From: Mycobacterium sp. 3519A
Lineage (GTDB): Bacteria; Actinomycetota; Actinomycetes; Mycobacteriales; Mycobacteriaceae
Direction: 5' to 3'
Assembly: GCF_900240945.1 (NCBI RefSeq)
Contig: NZ_OESG01000013.1
Coordinates: forward strand, 1,652,888-1,716,887
DNA: 64,000 nucleotides
Shown here: piece by piece, positions 55,077 to 64,000 of the stretch
Numbering within the stretch: position 1 is the stretch's first letter
Layout of the letters: every line of letters starts with the position of its first letter
Made by a program: the position numbers and the translations under genes
Notes under the pieces: model-generated
Told to the model about the DNA's origin: nothing
Database searches by the model: none
Seen by the model: the letters and a program-made list of their open reading frames with translations, nothing else

Positions 55077-55759
55077 ACGGTGTCGCCGTTGTCACCGGCG
55101 GCGCCCGAAATCTGGGGCGGGCGATCGTGCTGGCGCTCGCCAGGGCCGGCCACGACGTCGTCGTCAACGCGCGCACGGACGTCGAGGGCGCCGAGAAGGT
55201 CGCCGCCGAGGCTCGCGAGATCGGCGTGCGGGCAATGCACGCCATGGCCGACGTCGCAGTCCCCGAACAGGTCGCGCGGATGTTCGCCGCCGCCGAGGAA
55301 CTGGGACCGGTGCGGGTTCTGGTCAACAACGCCGCTGTGCGCACGCGCGTCTCCGCCTACGACGTCACCACCGCGGACTGGGAGGTGGCCCGCAGGGTGA
55401 CCCTCGACGGCGCGATGCACTGTGTGTTCGAGGCGCTGCCCCGGTTGCGGTCCGCGGGGGGCGGCGCGATCGTCTCGGTCATCGGCGGCAACGCGCTGCG
55501 CGGGGACCCGCACCGGTTCCACGTGTCGGCGGCCAAATATGGGCTCGTCGGCATGACGAAGGGGTTGGCGGCCGCGTGCGCGGCCGACGGCATCACCGCC
55601 AACGCCGTCTCGCCCAGCAATATGGAACCCGGCCCGGATGCGGCCGCAGGGGAGACGCAGCGCCGCCGTGACGCCGTGGCCGCCGCCGTCGCTTTCCTGG
55701 CCTCGCCCTGCGGAGCCGACGTCACCGGCCAACTGATCGAGGTCGGCGCCCACCGATGA
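55073..55759 (+). CDS. SDR-family protein lacking the catalytic tyrosine
   Basis: A 228-residue classical-type Rossmann protein: VAVVTGGARNLGRAIVLALA and RVLVNNAAVRTRVSAYDVTT are clear. In the catalytic region FHVSAAKYGLVG the lysine K155 and the serine region (S135) are present but the tyrosine four residues before the lysine is V151. A classical YxxxK reductase mechanism is therefore unlikely. It may use other chemistry, or act as a binding protein. GTG 55073 overlaps the PrpD stop (GTGA); last gene of the island. Confidence 0.83.
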   Translation: MNGVAVVTGGARNLGRAIVLALARAGHDVVVNARTDVEGAEKVAAEAREIGVRAMHAMADVAVPEQVARMFAAAEELGPVRVLVNNAAVRTRVSAYDVTTADWEVARRVTLDGAMHCVFEALPRLRSAGGGAIVSVIGGNALRGDPHRFHVSAAKYGLVGMTKGLAAACAADGITANAVSPSNMEPGPDAAAGETQRRRDAVAAAVAFLASPCGADVTGQLIEVGAHR

Positions 55760-55829
55760 TGCTGGCGAAAGCCCAGGTCGCCGGTGTGCGGCATGCGCCG
55801 TCCGGCCGGGCCGGTAGCCTCTCTAGGTT

Positions 55830-56951
55830 GTGACTGCCCAACAGCCAGCAGCTTCCGGACGCATCCGCGTCGCAGTTGTCTACGGTGGGCGCAGCTCCGA
55901 ACATGCCATTTCGTGCGTTTCCGCTGGCAGCATCCTGCGCAATCTGGACCCGCAGCGCTTCGAGGTGGTCGCCGTCGGCATCACCCCCGGCGGTTCGTGG
56001 ATGCTGACCGATGCCCGTCCTGAGGCACTGGCCATCACCGACGGGCGACTGCCCGAGGTCAGCGGGCAGTCGGGCACCGAATTGGCGTTACCCGCCGACC
56101 CCGGACGCGGCGGTCAACTGCTGTCCCTCGGGCAGGGCGGCGAGGTGCTCGCCGCCGTCGACGTCGTGTTTCCCGTGCTGCACGGCCCGTACGGCGAGGA
56201 CGGCACCATCCAGGGCCTGCTCGAACTCGCCGGGGTGCCGTACGTCGGGGCGGGCGTGTTGGCCAGCGCCACCGGCATGGACAAGGAATTCACCAAGAAG
56301 CTGCTGATGGCCGACGGGCTGCCGGTCGGCGACCACGTCGTGTTGCGGCCGCGGCAGGACACCGTCGCACTCGACGATCGCGAACGGCTCGGCCTGCCGG
56401 TGTTCGTCAAACCCGCGCGGGGCGGATCGTCGATCGGCGTCAGCCGGGTGACCGCATGGGACCAGCTGCCCGCCGCCATCGAATTGGCCCGCAGACACGA
56501 CCCGAAGGTGATCGTCGAGGCGGCGATTCCAGGACGCGAATTGGAGTGCGGCGTACTGGAATTCCCCGACGGCCGGATCGAGGCGAGCACCGTCGGCGAG
56601 ATCCGGGTCGCGGGGGTGCGCGGCCGCGAGGACGGGTTCTACGACTTCGAGACCAAGTATCTCGACGACGCCGCTGAACTCGACGTTCCTGCCAAGATCG
56701 ACGATGACGTCGCAGAAGCCGTGCAGCAGTTGGCCATTCGGGCGTTCAACGCCGTCGACTGCCAGGGGTTGGCTCGCGTCGACTTCTTCCTCACCGAGGA
56801 CGGGCCGGTGATCAACGAGATCAACACGATGCCCGGCTTCACCACCATCTCGATGTATCCGCGGATGTGGGCGGCCAGCGGTGTCGACTACCCGACGTTG
56901 TTGGCGACCATGGTGGAAACCGCGCTCGAGCGGGGCACCGGACTGCGCTAG
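55830..56951 (+). CDS. ddl: D-alanine--D-alanine ligase
   Basis: A 373-residue ATP-grasp ligase that makes D-Ala-D-Ala for peptidoglycan; target of D-cycloserine. [20 protein letters not shown] near residue 13, [16 protein letters not shown] and [18 protein letters not shown] are the signatures. GTG 55830 lies about 12 bp after TAGCCT, so the mRNA may be leaderless or have a very short leader. The last 4 bp overlap the end of the convergent DUF3515 gene. Confidence 0.96.
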   Translation: MTAQQPAASGRIRVAVVYGGRSSEHAISCVSAGSILRNLDPQRFEVVAVGITPGGSWMLTDARPEALAITDGRLPEVSGQSGTELALPADPGRGGQLLSLGQGGEVLAAVDVVFPVLHGPYGEDGTIQGLLELAGVPYVGAGVLASATGMDKEFTKKLLMADGLPVGDHVVLRPRQDTVALDDRERLGLPVFVKPARGGSSIGVSRVTAWDQLPAAIELARRHDPKVIVEAAIPGRELECGVLEFPDGRIEASTVGEIRVAGVRGREDGFYDFETKYLDDAAELDVPAKIDDDVAEAVQQLAIRAFNAVDCQGLARVDFFLTEDGPVINEINTMPGFTTISMYPRMWAASGVDYPTLLATMVETALERGTGLR

Positions 56952-57481
56952 CCCACCGGCGCGGGATCAATCTGCTTGGCGGGCAACGATTTCGCGATGA
57001 CGTCCGACACCTCTTGAATCGGTGTTGGCCCGGACCCCTGCGGCAACGTCAACGCGATATACACGGCGCGGTCGACCGCCAGCCAGGTGCTGCGGCCTTC
57101 GCCGGTGAGCTGAAACCACTGCACCTCGTCGACCACCTGCAACGCCGACCCGACGACGAACTCGGCGGGCCGGTCCAGACCGCACCGCAGGATGACCGGC
57201 TCGTCGCCCGACGTCCAGGCCGCCGTGCCGGGAGGCGCAGGCTGGACCACGGGCGCGCGATGGTAGTCACCCAGCTGTTGCGGAAGCGCGGCCAAAAGCG
57301 TCTTGCATTCGGCGCTGTCGGCTTGCGGCGCAGGCACGGGCGGAATGGGCACCGCCTGCTGTGCGGGTGGCGACTGTCGCAGCGCGGCGACGACGAGGAT
57401 CGCGATGATGGCCGCGGCCGCGACGACGACCGCGGCGATCAGCAAGGCCTTCGGGGGTCCGTCGCGGGTCTCGGCGTTCAC
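56948..57481 (-). CDS. DUF3515 membrane-anchored protein
   Basis: A 177-residue protein with an N-terminal anchor ([20 protein letters not shown]), a Pro-rich linker and a small exported domain with two cysteines ([12 protein letters not shown] and [12 protein letters not shown]) that could form a disulfide. It belongs to the actinobacterial DUF3515 family; function unknown. In M. tuberculosis a similar protein lies beside ddlA. GTG 57481; the Lrp-type gene ends 10 nt upstream. Confidence 0.82.
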   Translation of the reverse strand: MNAETRDGPPKALLIAAVVVAAAAIIAILVVAALRQSPPAQQAVPIPPVPAPQADSAECKTLLAALPQQLGDYHRAPVVQPAPPGTAAWTSGDEPVILRCGLDRPAEFVVGSALQVVDEVQWFQLTGEGRSTWLAVDRAVYIALTLPQGSGPTPIQEVSDVIAKSLPAKQIDPAPVG

Positions 57482-57491
57482 CGCCCAAACT

Positions 57492-57734
57492 CTAGGGGCC
57501 CGTCGAATCGGCGACCGGGCAGGTCAAGGTGCGGGTGATGCCGGCGACCTGCTGCACCTTGGGTACGACGTTGGCCTGCAGATCGGCCAGGTTGTCGGCG
57601 CCGATGCGGACCACCACGTCGTACGGTCCTGTGACGTACTCCGAGGACAACACGCCCGGTAGGCCGGCGATCTGCTTGGCGACGACCTCGGCGCGGCCCA
57701 CCTCGGTCTGGATCAGCATGAAAGCCTCGACCAC
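57492..57734 (-). CDS. Stand-alone Lrp/AsnC ligand-binding (RAM) domain
   Basis: An 80-residue protein consisting only of the RAM ligand-binding domain: VEAFMLIQTEVGRAEVVAKQ, VTGPYDVVVRIGADNLADLQ, and VAGITRTLTCPVAD. There is no DNA-binding domain. Such proteins form rings that bind amino acids and may modulate full-length Lrp-type regulators. GTG 57734 has GGAGGGC about 9 nt upstream; longer frames run into the thiL region. Divergent from thiL. Confidence 0.85.
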   Translation of the reverse strand: MVEAFMLIQTEVGRAEVVAKQIAGLPGVLSSEYVTGPYDVVVRIGADNLADLQANVVPKVQQVAGITRTLTCPVADSTGP

Positions 57735-57809
57735 CCGCTGTGCCCTCCGTTTCGCTGCATAGACTCCTGGCCGCAGGGCCCAAACGTACCGCAGCCCGGG
57801 GAAGGTGAC

Positions 57810-58763
57810 ATGGCGAGCGACGACGCCGACACATTGGCCGGGGTAGGCGAGTTCGCCGTGATCGACCGGCTGGTCACCAACCGGGAGCAGCCCGCCGCGG
57901 TGGTGCTGGGGCCGGGTGACGATGCCGCGGTGGTGGTCGCCGGGGACGGCAGGACGGTGGTGTCCACCGACATGCTCGTCGAAGGACGGCACTTCCGGCT
58001 GGACTGGTCCACACCGCACGACATCGGCCGCAAGGCGATCGCGCAGAACGCCGCCGACATCGAGGCGATGGGGGCGCGGCCCACCGCCTTCGTCGTCGCG
58101 TTCGGGGCGCCCGCCGACACCGCGACGGCCAAGGCGCTCGAACTGGCGGACGGCATGTGGCACGAGGCCGGTTTGTTCGGCGCCGGAATCGTGGGCGGTG
58201 ACCTGGTCAGCGCGCCGCACTGGGTGATCTCGGTGACGGTGCTCGGCGACCTCGGCGGCCGCGACCCGGTGCGCCGCGGCGGCGCGCGGCCAGGTGACAC
58301 GGTGGCCGTCGCGGGGGAACTCGGTCGGTCGGCCGCCGGATACGCGCTGTGGCGCAAGGGAATTGATCGGTTCGAGCCGCTGCGCCGGCGGCACCTGACT
58401 CCGGAGCCGCCGTACGGACAGGGACGCATTGCGGCCGAGTCGGGCGTCACCGCGATGACCGATGTGTCTGACGGCTTGATGGCCGATCTGGGGCATGTGG
58501 CCGCGGCCTCGCAGGTGGGCATCGACGTGTCGAGCGCGGCGCTGTCCGCGGACCGCGATGCGGTGGCCGACGCGGCCGAGGCAGTCGCGGAGGACGCGTT
58601 GGCGTGGGTGCTCGGCGGCGGCGAGGACCACGCGCTGGTCGCGACGTTCCCCGGCGCGCCGCCCACCGGGTGGCGCCCGATCGGTCGGGTGGTCGAGGGA
58701 CCTGCACGGGTACTGGTCGACGGCGACACGTGGGCCGGAAATCCCGGATGGCAGTCGTTCTGA
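57810..58763 (+). CDS. thiL: Thiamine-monophosphate kinase
   Basis: A 317-residue PurM-fold kinase that makes thiamine diphosphate. [20 protein letters not shown] near residue 33 and [16 protein letters not shown] carry metal- and phosphate-binding residues; [18 protein letters not shown] and [14 protein letters not shown] are the C-terminal family blocks. ATG 57810. ThiDP is also the cofactor of IlvB in this window. ung begins 28 nt after its stop. Confidence 0.95.
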   Translation: MASDDADTLAGVGEFAVIDRLVTNREQPAAVVLGPGDDAAVVVAGDGRTVVSTDMLVEGRHFRLDWSTPHDIGRKAIAQNAADIEAMGARPTAFVVAFGAPADTATAKALELADGMWHEAGLFGAGIVGGDLVSAPHWVISVTVLGDLGGRDPVRRGGARPGDTVAVAGELGRSAAGYALWRKGIDRFEPLRRRHLTPEPPYGQGRIAAESGVTAMTDVSDGLMADLGHVAAASQVGIDVSSAALSADRDAVADAAEAVAEDALAWVLGGGEDHALVATFPGAPPTGWRPIGRVVEGPARVLVDGDTWAGNPGWQSF

Positions 58764-58791
58764 CCGGCATCGCCCGCTAGGTTGGCTACCC

Positions 58792-59475
58792 GTGACTGCA
58801 CGTCCCCTGCATGAACTCGTCGAAGCTGGTTGGGCCGCCGCGCTGGAGCCGGTGAGCGCGCAGATCACTGCGATGGGGGAGTTCCTGCGCGCCGAGATCG
58901 CCGCAGGCAACCGCTATCTGCCCGCAGGGCCGAACGTGTTGCGCGCCTTCACGTTTCCGTTCGACCAGGTGCGGGTGCTGATCGTCGGGCAGGATCCCTA
59001 CCCGACACCGGGACACGCGGTGGGGTTGAGCTTCTCGGTGGCGCCCGAGGTGCGACCGCTGCCGCGCAGCCTGGACAACATCTTCGCCGAATACGGCAAG
59101 GATCTGGGGTTGCCGCCGCCTGCCACCGGTGACCTGTCGCCGTGGGCCGAGCGGGGCGTGATGCTGCTGAACAGGGTCCTGACGGTGCGTCCGGGTAACC
59201 CGGCGTCACATCGCGGCAAGGGTTGGGAGGCCGTGACCGAATGCGCGATCCGCGCGCTGGTGGCGCGCAAGCAACCGTTGGTGGCCGTGCTGTGGGGTCG
59301 CGACGCGTCGACGCTGAAGCCGTGGCTGGAGGGCGAGGACTGCGTGTCGATCGAATCGCCGCATCCGTCGCCGCTGTCGGCGTCGCGCGGATTCTTCGGA
59401 TCGCGACCGTTCAGCCGGGCCAACGAACTGCTGGAGAAGATGGGCGCCGACCCGATCGACTGGCGCCTTCCCTAG
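58792..59475 (+). CDS. ung: Uracil-DNA glycosylase
   Basis: A 227-residue family 1 UDG that removes uracil from DNA. The water-activating motif [20 protein letters not shown] and the HPSPLSA minor-groove loop are intact; [20 protein letters not shown] is the uracil pocket region. GTG 58792. Important in high-GC genomes, where cytosine deamination is frequent. Convergent with rpmB, 8 bp away. Confidence 0.96.
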   Translation: MTARPLHELVEAGWAAALEPVSAQITAMGEFLRAEIAAGNRYLPAGPNVLRAFTFPFDQVRVLIVGQDPYPTPGHAVGLSFSVAPEVRPLPRSLDNIFAEYGKDLGLPPPATGDLSPWAERGVMLLNRVLTVRPGNPASHRGKGWEAVTECAIRALVARKQPLVAVLWGRDASTLKPWLEGEDCVSIESPHPSPLSASRGFFGSRPFSRANELLEKMGADPIDWRLP

Positions 59476-59483
59476 GGCGGGGT

Positions 59484-59678
59484 TTAGCCGCGGGTGACCT
59501 TGCCTGCCTTGATGCAGGAGGTGCACACGTTGACACGCTTCTTGTTGCCGCCCGGGTGCGTCACCGCGCGGACGGTCTGGATGTTCGGGTCCCAGCGACG
59601 GCTGGTCCGGCGATGGGAGTGCGACACCGACTTGCCGAAGCCGGGGCCTTTTCCGCAGATCTCGCAGACGGCAGCCAT
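59484..59678 (-). CDS. rpmB: 50S ribosomal protein L28, zinc-binding form
   Basis: A 64-residue L28 with four cysteines as two CxxC pairs (C5/C8 in VCEICGKGPGFG, C52/C55 in VCTSCIKAGKV), the zinc-holding form. Cys-less paralogues induced by zinc lack are known elsewhere in mycobacteria; none is in this window. Its neighbour on the other side of a 200-bp gap is the DAK gene, read in the opposite direction, then recG; rpmB close to recG is a widespread order. Confidence 0.94.
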   Translation of the reverse strand: MAAVCEICGKGPGFGKSVSHSHRRTSRRWDPNIQTVRAVTHPGGNKKRVNVCTSCIKAGKVTRG

Positions 59679-59878
59679 ATCTAGAACTCCTCGAATCAGT
59701 ACTTGGGGTCTGGGCCTATCGCCGAAAACCGGCGTGGGTGATCCCGACAACCTGACCAGGATACCGGCCCGACCAGGGAACACCAAAAACGCATCCACCG
59801 GCAGCAACGTTGCGCCGGGACTGTCAGCCAAGGTAGCTAGGCTGACGCGCGGGCGCCACATTTGATGGAGGTTTGCGG

Positions 59879-61510
59879 ATGTCGGCTCGGCGGCTCGATG
59901 CCTCCGCGCTACGGGACTGGGCGCATGCCGCCGTCGGCGACCTGATTTCGCACACCGACGAGATCAACCGGCTCAACGTGTTCCCGGTCGCTGACGCCGA
60001 TACCGGGACAAACATGCTGTTCACGATGCGTTCGGCGTGGGCGCAGGCCGATGCGCACGCCGACAGCGACGACGTCGTGGCGGTCGCCGCGGCGCTGGCC
60101 GCCGGCGCGCTGCACGGCGCCAGGGGCAACTCCGGGGTCATCCTGAGCCAGATCCTGCGCGGCCTCGCCGACGTGGTTGTCTCGGTCGCGGCCGACCGCG
60201 GCGCGCTGGCCGACGTCGACGGCCACATCTTCGGGGCGGCCCTGCGTCACGCGGTCGGTCTGGTGGTCGCGTCGATGGGCGAACCCGTGCCCGGCACCAT
60301 CGTCTCGGTGCTGCAGGACGCGGCGGGCGCGGCCGAACATGCGGGCGGTGACGGCGCCGACCTCGCCGAGGTGGTGTCGGCGGCCGCCGACGCCGCGGCC
60401 GTCGCACTGGACAAGACGACGACGCAACTCGATGTGCTGGCCGAGGCCGGCGTGGTGGACGCCGGCGGCCGCGGGCTGCTGGTACTGCTTGACGCGATGA
60501 GCAGGACCTTGACCGGGCGGGCGCCGCAGCGACACGAATACGTGCCGTCGCCTCGCACGGCCACCGTCACGACGGCCACCGTCGCCGCGCCGCAATTCGA
60601 GGTGATGTACCTGCTGAACGGCTGCGACGCCCGCGGCGTCGAGACGCTCCGCGAGCGGCTGGATCAGCTTGGCGAATCCGTGGCCATCGCGGCGTCGGCG
60701 GGCGGTGACGGCCACTACTCGGTGCATGTGCACGCCGACGACGCCGGTGCCGCCGTGGAAGCGGCGCTGTCGGTCGGGATTCCGAGCCGCATCCAGATCA
60801 CCTCACTGTCGGCCGGTTCCACCGCGCGGCCTGCCGGTGGGTGGAGTCGCGAGCGCGCGGTGCTCGCGGTCGTCGATGGTGACGGCGCCGCGGACCTGTT
60901 CGCAGGCGAGGGCGCGCACGTGCTGCGCCAGGAACCCGACGCGCCGGTGAGCGCCAAGCAACTGCTGCACGCGCTGGTCAACACCGGCGCCGCGCAGATC
61001 ATGGTGTTGCCCAACGGGTACGTCGCCGCGGAAGAACTCGTCGCGGGATGCACCGCGGCGATCGGCTGGGGCATCGACGTCGTCCCGGTGCCCGCCGGGT
61101 CGATGGTGCAGGGGCTGGCCGCACTCGCGGTGCACGACGCCGAGCGGCAGGCAGTCGACGACGGCTACACCATGGCGCGCGCCGCCGCGAGCGCCCGGCA
61201 CGGGTCGGTGCGGGTGGCCACCGAGGAGGCGCTGACGTGGGCTGGCACCTGTAAACCGGGCGACGGGTTGGCCATCGCGGGCGACGAGGTGCTGATCGTC
61301 GGCGCCGATATCGCCGAGGCGGCCGCGGGCCTGATCGACCTGCTGCTGGCGTCGGGCGGCGAACTGGTGACAGTGCTGACGGGTGTGGGCGTCGACGCCA
61401 GTGTCGGCGACGCCCTGCAGCTGCACGCGCACCACAGGCATCCGGGCACCGAACTGGTCACCTATCACACCGACCACCGCGGCGACGCGCTGCTGATCGG
61501 GGTGGAATAG
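59879..61510 (+). CDS. DAK2/DegV-type protein (FakA/YloV-like)
   Basis: A 543-residue protein. The N-terminal DAK2 (DhaL-like) domain contains NVFPVADADTGTNMLFTM, whose aspartates hold Mg-ATP, then ALHGARGNSGVILSQILRGL. The C-terminal domain is a FakA-like region. In firmicutes FakA phosphorylates fatty acids bound to FakB. The role in mycobacteria is not established. In M. tuberculosis the locus is split into two annotated genes; here the frame is intact. ATG 59879 with GGAGG 8 nt upstream is used over TTG 59873. recG follows after 2 nt. Confidence 0.88.
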   Translation: MSARRLDASALRDWAHAAVGDLISHTDEINRLNVFPVADADTGTNMLFTMRSAWAQADAHADSDDVVAVAAALAAGALHGARGNSGVILSQILRGLADVVVSVAADRGALADVDGHIFGAALRHAVGLVVASMGEPVPGTIVSVLQDAAGAAEHAGGDGADLAEVVSAAADAAAVALDKTTTQLDVLAEAGVVDAGGRGLLVLLDAMSRTLTGRAPQRHEYVPSPRTATVTTATVAAPQFEVMYLLNGCDARGVETLRERLDQLGESVAIAASAGGDGHYSVHVHADDAGAAVEAALSVGIPSRIQITSLSAGSTARPAGGWSRERAVLAVVDGDGAADLFAGEGAHVLRQEPDAPVSAKQLLHALVNTGAAQIMVLPNGYVAAEELVAGCTAAIGWGIDVVPVPAGSMVQGLAALAVHDAERQAVDDGYTMARAAASARHGSVRVATEEALTWAGTCKPGDGLAIAGDEVLIVGADIAEAAAGLIDLLLASGGELVTVLTGVGVDASVGDALQLHAHHRHPGTELVTYHTDHRGDALLIGVE

Positions 61511-61512
61511 CC

Positions 61513-63726
61513 GTGGCCACGCTCACCGATCGGCTGGAGTATGTCCTCGGCAAGAAGGCGGCGGGACCGCTCGAAGAGCACTTCGGCATCCGCACGGTCA
61601 ACGATCTGCTGCGGCACTATCCACGGAAATACAGCGACGGGTTGACGGTGCTCGACGAGTTCGAGGAACTCGAAGAGGGTGACCACGTCACGTTCGTCGA
61701 CGTCATCACCAAAGCGGAAACCAGGTGGACCAACCGCACGCCCAAGCGGGAGTACCTCGTCGTCACAATCGGTGACCGGCGCCCCAAAGTGACAGCGACG
61801 TTCTTCAACGCCAGATTCCTCAAGAAACAACTCGTCAAGGACACCCGGCTGATGCTCTCCGGCGAAGTCGGGTACTTCAAGGGCACACTGCAGCTCACGC
61901 ATCCGGCGTTCTACGTTCTCGAATCACCCACTGGTGGCAGGAGCATCGGCACCAAGTCGCTGCGGACCATCGCCGACGCATCGGGTGCCAGTGGCGACGA
62001 CGTTTTGTCGGTGTTCGAGCGCGAGTTCTTTCCGATCTACCCGGCCAACAGCAAGGTGCAGAGCTGGGACATCTACGCCTGTGTGCGACAGGTGCTTGCC
62101 GTGCTCGACCCCATCGCCGAGCCGCTGCCGAAATCGATTCTGCAGCAACGCAATCTGATATCCGAAGACGAGGCGTTGCGTGCCATCCACACTGCGGAGA
62201 ACGCCTTGGAGCGCGAGCGTGCCGAAGCGCGGCTGACTTTCGACGAAGCGGTCGGCTTGCAGTGGGCGTTGGTGGAGCGGCGGCACGGCGAACTGGGCGA
62301 AACCGGTCCGGTCGCCGAACCGGTCAGCGGCGGACTGCTGGCCGCCATGCGTGAGCGGATGCCGTTCGAATTGACGCAGGGCCAAAACGAAGTGCTCGAG
62401 GTGCTGTCGGCCGAAATGTCGGACAGCAGACCGATGAACCGCATGCTGCAGGGGGAGGTCGGTTCTGGCAAGACCATCGTGTCGGTGCTAGCCATGCTGC
62501 AGATGGTCGACGCGGGATACCAGTGCGCGCTGCTGGCGCCGACGGAAGTCCTTGCCGCCCAACACGCCCGGTCCATCCGCGATGTGCTCGGCCCGCTGGC
62601 GATGGCCGGTCAGTTGGGTGGCGCCGAGCGCGCCACCCGCGTCGCGCTGTTGACCGGGTCGATGTCGGCCCCGCAGAAGCGGGCGGTGCGCGACGAGATC
62701 GCCGCGGGGGAGGCCGGCATCGTGATCGGGACGCACGCACTGCTCCAGGAGGCGGTGGAGTTCCAGCGGCTGGGCATGGTCGTCGTCGACGAACAACACC
62801 GGTTCGGGGTGGAGCAACGAGATCGGTTACGCGCCAAGGCTCCCGAGGGTTTGACACCGCACCTGCTGGTGATGACGGCGACGCCGATCCCGCGTACCGT
62901 CGCGCTGACCTACTTCGGTGATCTCGAAACGTCGACATTGCGTGAGTTGCCGCGCGGACGTCAGCCGATCGCGACCAACGCCATCTTCGTCAGAGAGAAG
63001 CCTGCGTGGCTGGAACGGGCCTGGCAGCGGGTCATCGAAGAAGTTCGCGCGGGTCGACAGGCCTACGTGGTGGCATCGCGTATCGACGACACCGACAAAC
63101 CCGCGAAGAACGAGCAGGGTCCGCCCGCCACCACGGTGGTCAAGTTGTTCGACCAACTGCGCCACGGCCAACTGTCCGGCCTTCGCCTCGGCTTGATGCA
63201 CGGCCGACTGCCCAGCGACGAGAAGGACGCGGTGATGGCCGACTTCCGGGCAGGCAACATCGATGTGCTGGTCTGCACCACCGTCATCGAAGTCGGCGTG
63301 GACGTGCCGAATGCGACGGCGATGGTCGTCGTCGACGCCGACCGGTTCGGCATCAGCCAACTGCACCAGCTTCGCGGCCGCATCGGCCGCGGTCAGCATC
63401 CGAGCCTTTGCCTGCTGGCCACCCAGCTGCCGGAATCGTCGAAAGCCGGGGCCCGGCTGAAGGCGGTGGCGGGCACGTTGGACGGCTTCAAGCTCGCCGA
63501 CCTCGACCTCGAGGAGCGCCAGGAAGGAGATGTGTTGGGCTACAGCCAATCCGGGCGGCCCATCACGCTGCGTTTCCTGTCGTTGTCCAAACATCTGGAG
63601 ATCATTCTCGCCGCGCGCGAGTTCTGCTTGCAGTTCTACGAACAACAGCCGGCGCATCCTGGGATGGCGGTGCTGGCCGCGCCGTTCACCAACGCCGACC
63701 GGGTCGAGTTCCTGGACAAGACGTGA
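61513..63726 (+). CDS. recG: ATP-dependent DNA helicase RecG
   Basis: A 737-residue fork-reversal and branch-migration helicase. The N-terminal wedge (OB) domain precedes the helicase core with Walker A MLQGEVGSGKTIVSVLAML and DExH box VVVDEQHRFGVEQRDRLRAK; later motifs are MTATPIPRTVALTYFGDLE, LRGRIGRGQHPSLCLL. GTG 61513 lies 2 nt after the DAK gene. The downstream secreted-protein gene starts in its stop (GTGA). Confidence 0.96.
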   Translation: MATLTDRLEYVLGKKAAGPLEEHFGIRTVNDLLRHYPRKYSDGLTVLDEFEELEEGDHVTFVDVITKAETRWTNRTPKREYLVVTIGDRRPKVTATFFNARFLKKQLVKDTRLMLSGEVGYFKGTLQLTHPAFYVLESPTGGRSIGTKSLRTIADASGASGDDVLSVFEREFFPIYPANSKVQSWDIYACVRQVLAVLDPIAEPLPKSILQQRNLISEDEALRAIHTAENALERERAEARLTFDEAVGLQWALVERRHGELGETGPVAEPVSGGLLAAMRERMPFELTQGQNEVLEVLSAEMSDSRPMNRMLQGEVGSGKTIVSVLAMLQMVDAGYQCALLAPTEVLAAQHARSIRDVLGPLAMAGQLGGAERATRVALLTGSMSAPQKRAVRDEIAAGEAGIVIGTHALLQEAVEFQRLGMVVVDEQHRFGVEQRDRLRAKAPEGLTPHLLVMTATPIPRTVALTYFGDLETSTLRELPRGRQPIATNAIFVREKPAWLERAWQRVIEEVRAGRQAYVVASRIDDTDKPAKNEQGPPATTVVKLFDQLRHGQLSGLRLGLMHGRLPSDEKDAVMADFRAGNIDVLVCTTVIEVGVDVPNATAMVVVDADRFGISQLHQLRGRIGRGQHPSLCLLATQLPESSKAGARLKAVAGTLDGFKLADLDLEERQEGDVLGYSQSGRPITLRFLSLSKHLEIILAAREFCLQFYEQQPAHPGMAVLAAPFTNADRVEFLDKT

Positions 63727-64000
63727 GTCGGGGCAGGCTGGTCTGGCTGGCGCTCGTCGTCGTGTTGGCGGTGGTGGTCGCCGTCCAGACGGTGACGGCC
63801 ACCGACCGGAGCTCGTTCGTCGCGGAGGCCGACATACCCACCGTGGCACCGGGTGTCGACGTGCTTGCCGGCATCCCGGTCGTGCCGATACGGATCCGCA
63901 GCCACGACTACCGCCGCGACGCGTTCGGCGACTCCTGGACCGACGACAACTCCGCACCCGGCGGGCACAACGGCTGTGACACCCGCAACGACATCCTCGA
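63723..64000 (+). CDS. Secreted HNH/DUF1524-type protein, N-terminal part
   Basis: The frame runs to the window edge, giving about 92 residues. The N-terminus (VSRGRLVWLALVVVLAVVVA) is a signal peptide or anchor. The exported part begins TATDRSSFVAEADIPTVAPG and reaches YRRDAFGDSWTDDNSAPGGH with NGCDTRNDIL, the start of the DUF1524/HNH-type domain that I recognise in a mycobacterial secreted family beside recG. Nuclease activity is possible; the His and Asn of the catalytic centre lie beyond the window. GTG 63723 overlaps recG by 4 bp. Confidence 0.78.
   Translation, partial: MSRGRLVWLALVVVLAVVVAVQTVTATDRSSFVAEADIPTVAPGVDVLAGIPVVPIRIRSHDYRRDAFGDSWTDDNSAPGGHNGCDTRNDIL

Overview
The window is high-GC actinobacterial DNA that I read as a chromosome segment of a pigmented, probably rapid-growing Mycolicibacterium/Mycobacterium. 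The backbone follows, in order, a stretch of gene order I recall from M. tuberculosis: pfkA-gatB, lppZ, the DoxX gene, cfp6, ilvB-ilvN-ilvC, an FAD oxidoreductase, serA-leuB, an MFS transporter, an FAH-family hydrolase, gltX, tRNA-Gln, tRNA-Glu, an IclR regulator, leuC-leuD, hupB, mutT1, ppk1, fbiD, gpsA, ddl, thiL, ung, the DAK gene, recG and a secreted protein. Product names come from protein motifs and this synteny; no database search was possible.

Layout. 1-3104: end of pfkA, a divergent NmrA-like reductase/MarR pair, gatB. 3105-10249: accessory DNA with an IS110-type element, an abutting IS481-type element with perfect 25-bp ends, a glycosyltransferase whose stop codon lies in the IS481 end, and a large cyclase/AAA ATPase. 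10281-16374: lipoprotein LppZ, DoxX, Cfp6 and the ilvBNC operon behind a leader-peptide attenuator. 16433-26601: a carotenoid island with a MerR/B12-domain regulator, idi, and a ten-gene minus-strand operon crtE-crtI-crtB-crtYc-crtYd-methyltransferase-crtU-Rieske oxygenase-TUDOR protein-DUF3140 protein. This gene set predicts isorenieratene (leprotene), possibly further oxygenated. 26626-29125: WrbA, a phosphoribosyltransferase and a CrtI-like flavoprotein in an overlapping operon. 29158-37674: serA-leuB, small membrane and secreted proteins, two split-barrel proteins, a transporter, FAH-gltX and two tRNAs. 37699-46374: IclR/leuCD, hupB, mutT1-ppk1-fbiD and gpsA. 46381-55759: a PLP enzyme followed by an island with LysR, two full and one incomplete MmgE/PrpD proteins, a tripartite tricarboxylate transporter and an SDR. 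55830-64000: ddl, DUF3515, an Lrp-type ligand-binding domain, thiL, ung, rpmB, DAK/FakA-like, recG and the start of a secreted protein.

The observation I rate highest is a candidate regulon. Two spaced repeats of the form TGCATCG-N4-TGCATYG lie before the MerR/B12-domain regulator gene and before crtE, and a degenerate copy lies before idi. Before crtE and idi the repeat covers the -35 position of a plausible promoter, as expected for a LitR/CarH-type light or cobalamin switch. Next are the Rieske protein of the pigment operon, which keeps a complete mononuclear-iron motif, and the PrpD/TctABC island with its half-length PrpD and an SDR that lacks the catalytic tyrosine. Many genes here overlap by ATGA/GTGA, and several starts look leaderless, which is common in mycobacteria.
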